Below are positions 60,055-64,000 of a DNA stretch of 64,000 nucleotides, piece after piece. Position 1 is the stretch's first letter. Each line of letters opens with the position of its first letter. Origin of the DNA: Onstottus_B sp049273855. GTDB taxonomy: Bacteria > Acidobacteriota > Blastocatellia > UBA7656. The notes under the pieces are model-generated. The model searched no databases. It saw only the letters and a list, made by a program, of their open reading frames with translations, and was not told where the DNA came from. Where the stretch lies: NCBI GenBank assembly GCA_049273855.1, contig JBASRN010000313.1, forward strand, positions 1-64,000. The letters are read 5' to 3'. Both the position numbers and the translations under genes were made by a program.

Positions 60055-61083
60055 CTACTCTCGCTCCTTGTCCTGTGGATCTACGATAGCCGCTTCCACG
60101 CGACGCAGCCGCTCAGCCAACTCAGGGAGCTTCGAGTATAGCACCTGCGAACGACGCCACGAATTGTACTCCTGTCCCATTCCGGCGATCACCGCGCCGG
60201 CCTTCACGTTCTTGGTAACACCCGCCTGCCCGATGACTGTAGACCCGTCGCCAATCGTGACGTGATGGTTTGTGCCGGCTTGTCCGGCGAACACACAGCC
60301 CCGGCCGACGATCGTTCCGCCCGCAAATCCCACGAGAGCCGCAACCACTGTGTCTTCACCAATCTCACAGCCGTGACCTACCTGAATCAGGTTATCGAGC
60401 TTCACCCCTCGCCGGAGGATCGTGTCCTGGAACCCTCCCCGATCGATGGCGCAGTTCGCCCCTATTTCACAGTCGTCTTCGATGATAACTCGCCCAAGCT
60501 GAAGCAACTTGAACTGACGGCCATCCTCGTCAGGCACAAAACTAAACCCGTCAGCGCCAATCACCGTTCCCGCGTGAATGATGACCCGCCGCCCGATCTC
60601 GCTACCCGGGTAAATCGCGACGTTGGGATAAATCACCCCATCGTCGCCAACCCGGCAGTCATTTCCTATGACCACTCCCGAGTGCAGCGTAACCCGGTCG
60701 CCGACAATCGAGTCCGCGCCGATGGTTACCCGAGGACGGATAGAAAGATCTTTGCCAAGAGTGCTGCCCTTGCCGAGGACCAAGTCGTTGCTCACTCCAG
60801 TCGCTAGATACTCGACCGAGTGAAGAGCGTGAATCGCGCGGGCAAAAGCCAGCTTCGGGTTGGCGGCGATCAGCAAGTTGCATTTCGCGCCGTCAATCGA
60901 GGCCGCTACTATTACTGCGGTGGCTCTTGACTCATTGATTCGTGCGCGATAGGCCGCGTCCGCCGCAAGAGTCACATCACCTTCGCCTGCCAGTTTGAAC
61001 GATCTCGCGCGCCGCACGACGGATTCCGGATCGCCGACAAGCTCGGCCTTAAGGATATGCGCCAACTCACCAAGGGTTTTCAT
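60055..61083 (-). CDS. lpxD: UDP-3-O-acylglucosamine N-acyltransferase LpxD
   Basis: Third enzyme of lipid A synthesis, N-acylating UDP-3-O-acyl-glucosamine. An N-terminal uridine-binding domain precedes a long hexapeptide helix (residues about 100-310). The catalytic His lies in GVKLDNLIQVGHGCEIGEDT. The tail SWRRSQVLYSKLPELAERLR is a helical bundle. 342 residues from ATG 61083; the frame stays open to 61320, but that extension runs across the divergent HigB promoter and is not credible. Heads lpxD-fabZ-lpxA-OCD-lpxI. Confidence 0.94.
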   Translation of the reverse strand: MKTLGELAHILKAELVGDPESVVRRARSFKLAGEGDVTLAADAAYRARINESRATAVIVAASIDGAKCNLLIAANPKLAFARAIHALHSVEYLATGVSNDLVLGKGSTLGKDLSIRPRVTIGADSIVGDRVTLHSGVVIGNDCRVGDDGVIYPNVAIYPGSEIGRRVIIHAGTVIGADGFSFVPDEDGRQFKLLQLGRVIIEDDCEIGANCAIDRGGFQDTILRRGVKLDNLIQVGHGCEIGEDTVVAALVGFAGGTIVGRGCVFAGQAGTNHHVTIGDGSTVIGQAGVTKNVKAGAVIAGMGQEYNSWRRSQVLYSKLPELAERLRRVEAAIVDPQDKERE

Positions 61084-61251
61084 TGAGATTAGTGGATAGG
61101 CATCGACGCTGCCTCGATCAGCAAGTTTGAAGTTTCCCATAACGTCATTTCGCGCGCAAGCAACTGGGCGAGGGCGCAACGGTGTGAGCTGCCGATTGGT
61201 CACAAAATCAGGGCATTGATCGTATGCCTTCGCCCTTAGGGCGATTTCCGG

Positions 61252-61280
61252 TTGACAGATGCGCAGCGCTGCTCTACGAT
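61252..61280 (+). promoter_or_regulatory. Promoter of the higBA-like module
   Basis: Perfect TTGACA (61252-61257), 17-nt spacer, TACGAT (61275-61280). The expected start near 61287 lies just 10-11 nt before GTG 61298 and includes GAGG (61289-61292). An upstream in-frame ATG at 61259 would be outside the transcript. Confidence 0.65.
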
Positions 61281-61297
61281 CTCGACGTGAGGTGCCG

Positions 61298-61600
61298 GTG
61301 CGGTTCAGATTTAAAGACAAGAATCTTGAGCTGCTTTACACTCGGGGCGAGAGGGCGCGCGAGCTCCCGAAAGAAGTCGTGAATGCGTATCTACGTCGGG
61401 TCCGTCATATTGAAGCGGCAAAAGACGAACGGGATTTGCGCGTCCAGGTTAGTGTTCATTACGAGCGACTCAAGGGAAGATATAAGGGTAAGGAGTCACT
61501 GCGATTGAATCGTGAATGGCGTTTGATTATCTCAGTGGTGGAGGACGAGCAGGGGAAATACGTTCTCATTCATGAGATTAACAATCACTACGGAGAGTAG
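61298..61600 (+). CDS. HigB-like (RelE/ParE superfamily) toxin
   Basis: Ribosome-dependent mRNA endoribonuclease of the HigB type, by family. The pattern VRFRFKDKNLELLYTRGERA, YLRRVRHIEAAKDERDLRVQ and LNREWRLIISVVEDEQGKYV with a closing HEINNHYG matches HigB. GTG 61298 is chosen because it follows GAGG by 5 nt and fits the predicted transcript start; 100 residues, the usual size. A 1-bp gap separates it from the antitoxin gene, the standard toxin-first higBA order. Confidence 0.87.
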   Translation: MRFRFKDKNLELLYTRGERARELPKEVVNAYLRRVRHIEAAKDERDLRVQVSVHYERLKGRYKGKESLRLNREWRLIISVVEDEQGKYVLIHEINNHYGE

Positions 61601-61601
61601 A

Positions 61602-62714
61602 ATGAAAAACACGCTGCGCCCATTTACACCAATCAAGCCCGGCGAGATGCTGCGGGAAGAACTCGATTCTCGCGGTTGGAGCCAGGCCGACTTCTCCGAC
61701 ATTGTGGGGCGGCCAGTTCAAGCTGTAAACGAAATCATCGCTGGAAAGAAGGCCATAACGCCCGATACTGCCGTCGCTTTCTCCAAGGCTCTGGGTAACA
61801 GTCCGGAGTATTGGCTCAACCTTGAATCCGCCTATAGGCTTGACCTGCTCGACAAACGTCACGGCGGTGGAGACGACATTGAGCGACGCTCTCGCCTTTA
61901 CGCTGCGGCGCCCGTAAAGGAGCTAATGAAACGACGATGGATATCGGTTCGGAATCCCCGTGATATCGACCGTCTTGAGCAAGAGGTCTGCGGCTTCTTG
62001 GAAATGAATACGCTCGATGAAACCTCTACGCTAGGCATGGCTGCACGCAAGACCAGTCGCGATCATCCATACAATCCAGCACAACTCGCGTGGGGGTGCC
62101 GGGTGAGACAAGTCGCTCGGAAGATGAAGGTTGCCAAGTACTCCCGAGGGGAGCTTGAAACAGCGGTCGGTGACCTGCCCAAACGTTCGACATCGCAAAA
62201 GGAAACTCGCAAGATCCCGGGGTTGCTCGCCGAACTCGGAGTGCGCTTTATCATTCTTGAGCACTTGCCGAAGACGCGGATCGACGGGGCGTCGTTGTGG
62301 CTCGACGACGAGAAGCCGGTGGTAGCATTGACCTTTAGATATGATCGGGTTGATTGTTTCTGGTTTACGCTAATGCACGAACTTGCGCACGTGCTTGCCG
62401 GGGACGCAAAGAAGGACGAAATGCTTGTCGACGACTCCTTGGTGGGCAAGGATGCCGAGCCTGCGGAGAACCAGCTCAACGCCGAGGTGAGAGCCGACAG
62501 GGCAGCAAACGAGTGGTTGATTCCTGCGAAGGCTTTGCAGAGGTTCTTAGCAAGGACAAAGCCGTTCATATCAAGGAAGGAAGTACTATCTTTTGCCGCG
62601 GAGTTGGGTATACATCCAGCGATCGTTGTCGGGAGGCTTCAACACGATGGCGAAGTTCCGTGGACGCACTACCGGAATATGCTCGAGCGGATTCGGCACA
62701 CGGTCGTCGGCTAA
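61602..62714 (+). CDS. HigA-type antitoxin fused to an ImmA/IrrE-like metallopeptidase
   Basis: Residues about 10-85 are an XRE-type HTH of the HigA family (PGEMLREELDSRGWSQADFS, then AVNEIIAGKKAITPDTAVAF and NSPEYWLNLESAYRLDLL). Residues about 205-310 are a DUF955/ImmA-IrrE zinc-peptidase-like domain with the HExxH motif in FTLMHELAHVLAGD and later EVRADRAANEWLIP. At 370 residues it is about four times the size of HigA. ATG 61602 with GGAGAG upstream. The peptidase half might cleave the antitoxin or a regulator under stress; that is inference from ImmA. Confidence 0.87.
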   Translation: MKNTLRPFTPIKPGEMLREELDSRGWSQADFSDIVGRPVQAVNEIIAGKKAITPDTAVAFSKALGNSPEYWLNLESAYRLDLLDKRHGGGDDIERRSRLYAAAPVKELMKRRWISVRNPRDIDRLEQEVCGFLEMNTLDETSTLGMAARKTSRDHPYNPAQLAWGCRVRQVARKMKVAKYSRGELETAVGDLPKRSTSQKETRKIPGLLAELGVRFIILEHLPKTRIDGASLWLDDEKPVVALTFRYDRVDCFWFTLMHELAHVLAGDAKKDEMLVDDSLVGKDAEPAENQLNAEVRADRAANEWLIPAKALQRFLARTKPFISRKEVLSFAAELGIHPAIVVGRLQHDGEVPWTHYRNMLERIRHTVVG

Positions 62715-62789
62715 GTGGCGTTGAAGCCTGGCCTTCTTGGGGTTATTTCTCGAATGCCCTAATAACACTTGCGGCTCGAAGGAGCGGTG

Positions 62790-63848
62790 ATGGCTATTTG
62801 TTTAAGTGACTTTTACACCAAGACTACATCTAAGACGCTTGGTGACGTGGAACTCAAGCATATCTCCTACAACGACCAAGATCATATTCGAGATCTAATC
62901 TGGTCCGTGACGGATGACAAGCAGTTTGCGGTACAGACTCTGTACCACCAGCTTGTTGGACCAAGAATAGACGCTCAAGATTTCGAGAGCCTACCCGAAG
63001 ACGAGCTTAGGCAATTGGCGAGGGACTATTCGCGCCATGAGCTTATGCGATCCTCGGATGACATGCCCGACCAGCAAGTATTCTTTCAATTTCGGAACGC
63101 TGTTGACACAAGGTTCACAAAGAATTTCGAAGAACTAAGGGCTACCTTTAGAAAGATGGAGTTTGGTCTTTCCGATCAATTAAGGAGAGTAGCGTCGGGC
63201 ATGAACCATAATCCGACGTTCGACGCTCTCAAGAATATGGCGGGCGCGCGGCAAGAGCAAATTAATAGCGCCATGAAGAGCCTCAGCGAACTGGCTCGGC
63301 CAAAGCTCCCGACTTTTGAGATTTCTACCTTTTTTGATGCCTGCAAGGCTGCTAGTTTCCTCGATATTGTCGAACAGCTCAACTTGTCTTCTCGCCTGGC
63401 CGATACAATTTCCTCGATGTCCGTGATCGAGCAAGTGGTCAAACAGCAAGAACAGATTTCTAGTAACCTGATTGAAACGGTAAGGAGGCAGTTTCACATA
63501 CCAACGCAGATCGCCTTCGATTCACTAGCTGAACAAATAAAGGCTATCCAGAGTTGGACCAGCTTCAACCCGAACATCCTCGGCGGCTTCACCAAGTTTT
63601 GGGAAGATTTCGAAGTAAACTATCACGTTACTGAGGAGAAGGCTGTACGGGTTCTTAAGAAGTATAACTGGTTTGTCTCTCCTTCTGTGCCGGCGAGCTT
63701 TGTATATGAAGCGGTGAGAATTGGACGGAAGAAGGGCAATCAGCTCAAGGCAATCAACGCCCTGTTCTGGGAGTATTTCTCGGAGAACAATTTTGAGAAT
63801 CTAGGCATTCTTGTAGAAGGCCAATGGCAACAAGGGCGAGCGAATTAA
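62790..63848 (+). CDS. Uncharacterised helical protein next to the toxin-antitoxin module
   Basis: 352 residues, no signal peptide or TM. The first 90 residues (AICLSDFYTKTTSKTLGDVE, then LRQLARDYSRHEL) are compact and acidic. The middle (about 110-260) is helical and amphipathic with heptad-like runs such as LKNMAGARQEQINSAMKSLS and VEQVVKQQEQISSNLIETVR. The last 80 residues hold a Trp/Phe/Lys-rich segment (LKKYNWFVSPSVPASFVYEA, AINALFWEYFSENNFENLGI), and the protein ends soon after (EGQWQQGRAN), as if truncated. ATG 62790 has AAGGAG upstream. Base composition is more AT-rich than in flanking core genes. No family recognised; linkage to higBA suggests a defence or mobile cargo role. Confidence 0.7.
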   Translation: MAICLSDFYTKTTSKTLGDVELKHISYNDQDHIRDLIWSVTDDKQFAVQTLYHQLVGPRIDAQDFESLPEDELRQLARDYSRHELMRSSDDMPDQQVFFQFRNAVDTRFTKNFEELRATFRKMEFGLSDQLRRVASGMNHNPTFDALKNMAGARQEQINSAMKSLSELARPKLPTFEISTFFDACKAASFLDIVEQLNLSSRLADTISSMSVIEQVVKQQEQISSNLIETVRRQFHIPTQIAFDSLAEQIKAIQSWTSFNPNILGGFTKFWEDFEVNYHVTEEKAVRVLKKYNWFVSPSVPASFVYEAVRIGRKKGNQLKAINALFWEYFSENNFENLGILVEGQWQQGRAN

Positions 63849-63979
63849 TGAAAGAGATGACCGGCGCAGATGCGATGTTTGAGTTCATGGTGCGTGAGGC
63901 GTGCGATATGTTGTACCACTCCGTGCCCGAAAGCGGCTCACCTCTTTCAGTATGTGTTCCCTCTCTCGCGCGCCTCTAA
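63848..63979 (+). CDS. 43-residue small ORF overlapping the preceding stop
   Basis: The sequence TAATG joins the stop of the previous gene to this ATG, so translational coupling is possible. It encodes MKEMTGADAMFEFMVREACD and about 23 further residues (to ...VCVPSLARL), then TAA 63977-63979. No ribosome binding site of its own and no recognised family. It may be a genuine coupled gene, or residual sequence left by a truncation of the upstream gene. Confidence 0.3.
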   Translation: MKEMTGADAMFEFMVREACDMLYHSVPESGSPLSVCVPSLARL

Positions 63980-64000
63980 CTCGCCTGAGCGTGCAACCGC

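Noticed and set aside
63955..64000. Possible integron attC-like sequence (CTAAC...GCAACCGC) at the window end
   Set aside because: No matching R' box (GTTRRRY) or second core site could be found, and the sequence is cut by the window edge; the higBA cargo could suit an integron but the evidence is too thin.

Overview
The window looks like a chromosomal segment of a Gram-negative bacterium, most likely an Acidobacteriota member (perhaps Blastocatellia-like). The envelope genes support this: lipid A genes (lpxD, fabZ, lpxA, lpxI), BamA with two OmpH/Skp-like chaperones, and a LolCE/LolD-type exporter. So do a degenerate VWFA-related protein of a type characteristic of acidobacteria and secreted carboxypeptidase-regulatory-like and BACON-like domain proteins. 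The phylum is an inference from gene content; no 16S gene is present.

Layout. 1-7.6 kb (minus strand): a tRNA-Tyr/tRNA-Gly/tRNA-Thr/tuf block runs into the S10 ribosomal operon (rpsJ-rplC-rplD-rplW-rplB-rpsS-rplV-rpsC-rplP-rpmC-rpsQ), with a promoter near 7.6 kb. 7.9-11.6 kb: a VTT/DedA-like membrane protein, a Fe-S repair (RIC/ScdA) protein, tRNA-Thr(TGT) and two peptide ABC permeases. 11.6-20.1 kb: a 2-hydroxyacid dehydrogenase, an OPT oligopeptide transporter preceded by a small-ORF RNA, secreted proteins, rsmD-coaD and an aminotransferase. 20.3-29 kb: a GT9 glycosyltransferase, a CPA2 antiporter, a HAD hydrolase, a YchF-like GTPase, the VWFA-like protein and a GGDEF/EAL protein. 29-32 kb: pyrR-pyrB-pyrC. 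32-44 kb: a subtilase, UbiD, a DUF4190/pilin-like protein, YceI, a SIS isomerase, a cyclase, SelB, RfaE2 and a copper-amine-oxidase-like secreted protein. 44-51.2 kb: lysS, lolC/E, lolD, clpC, crcB and DUF190. 51.5-61.1 kb: bamA-ompH-ompH converging on lpxD-fabZ-lpxA-OCD-lpxI-DUF4388. 61.2-64 kb: a HigB toxin, a HigA-ImmA fusion antitoxin and an unknown protein of more AT-rich composition.

Two signals are not explained by ordinary genes. First, about twenty intergenic spacers, including most of those inside the S10 operon, hold hairpin-forming inverted repeats whose arms are tandem, degenerate copies of a short phrase. The phrase differs from site to site (GTAGTCC, GTTCCGG, GGACTGA, CAGTTGTC and others). 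Copies also lie inside coding sequence: in frame in selB, at the 3' end of lysS and near the 5' end of the HAD gene. Second, upstream of the OPT transporter a clean sigma70-type promoter drives a transcript that begins almost directly with a nearly full-length anti-16S Shine-Dalgarno sequence, then a 12-codon ORF, several stems and a terminator-like hairpin.

Where the first in-frame start lay upstream of the probable promoter, inside a repeat element or without a ribosome binding site, a later start was chosen; the reason is given in each entry.
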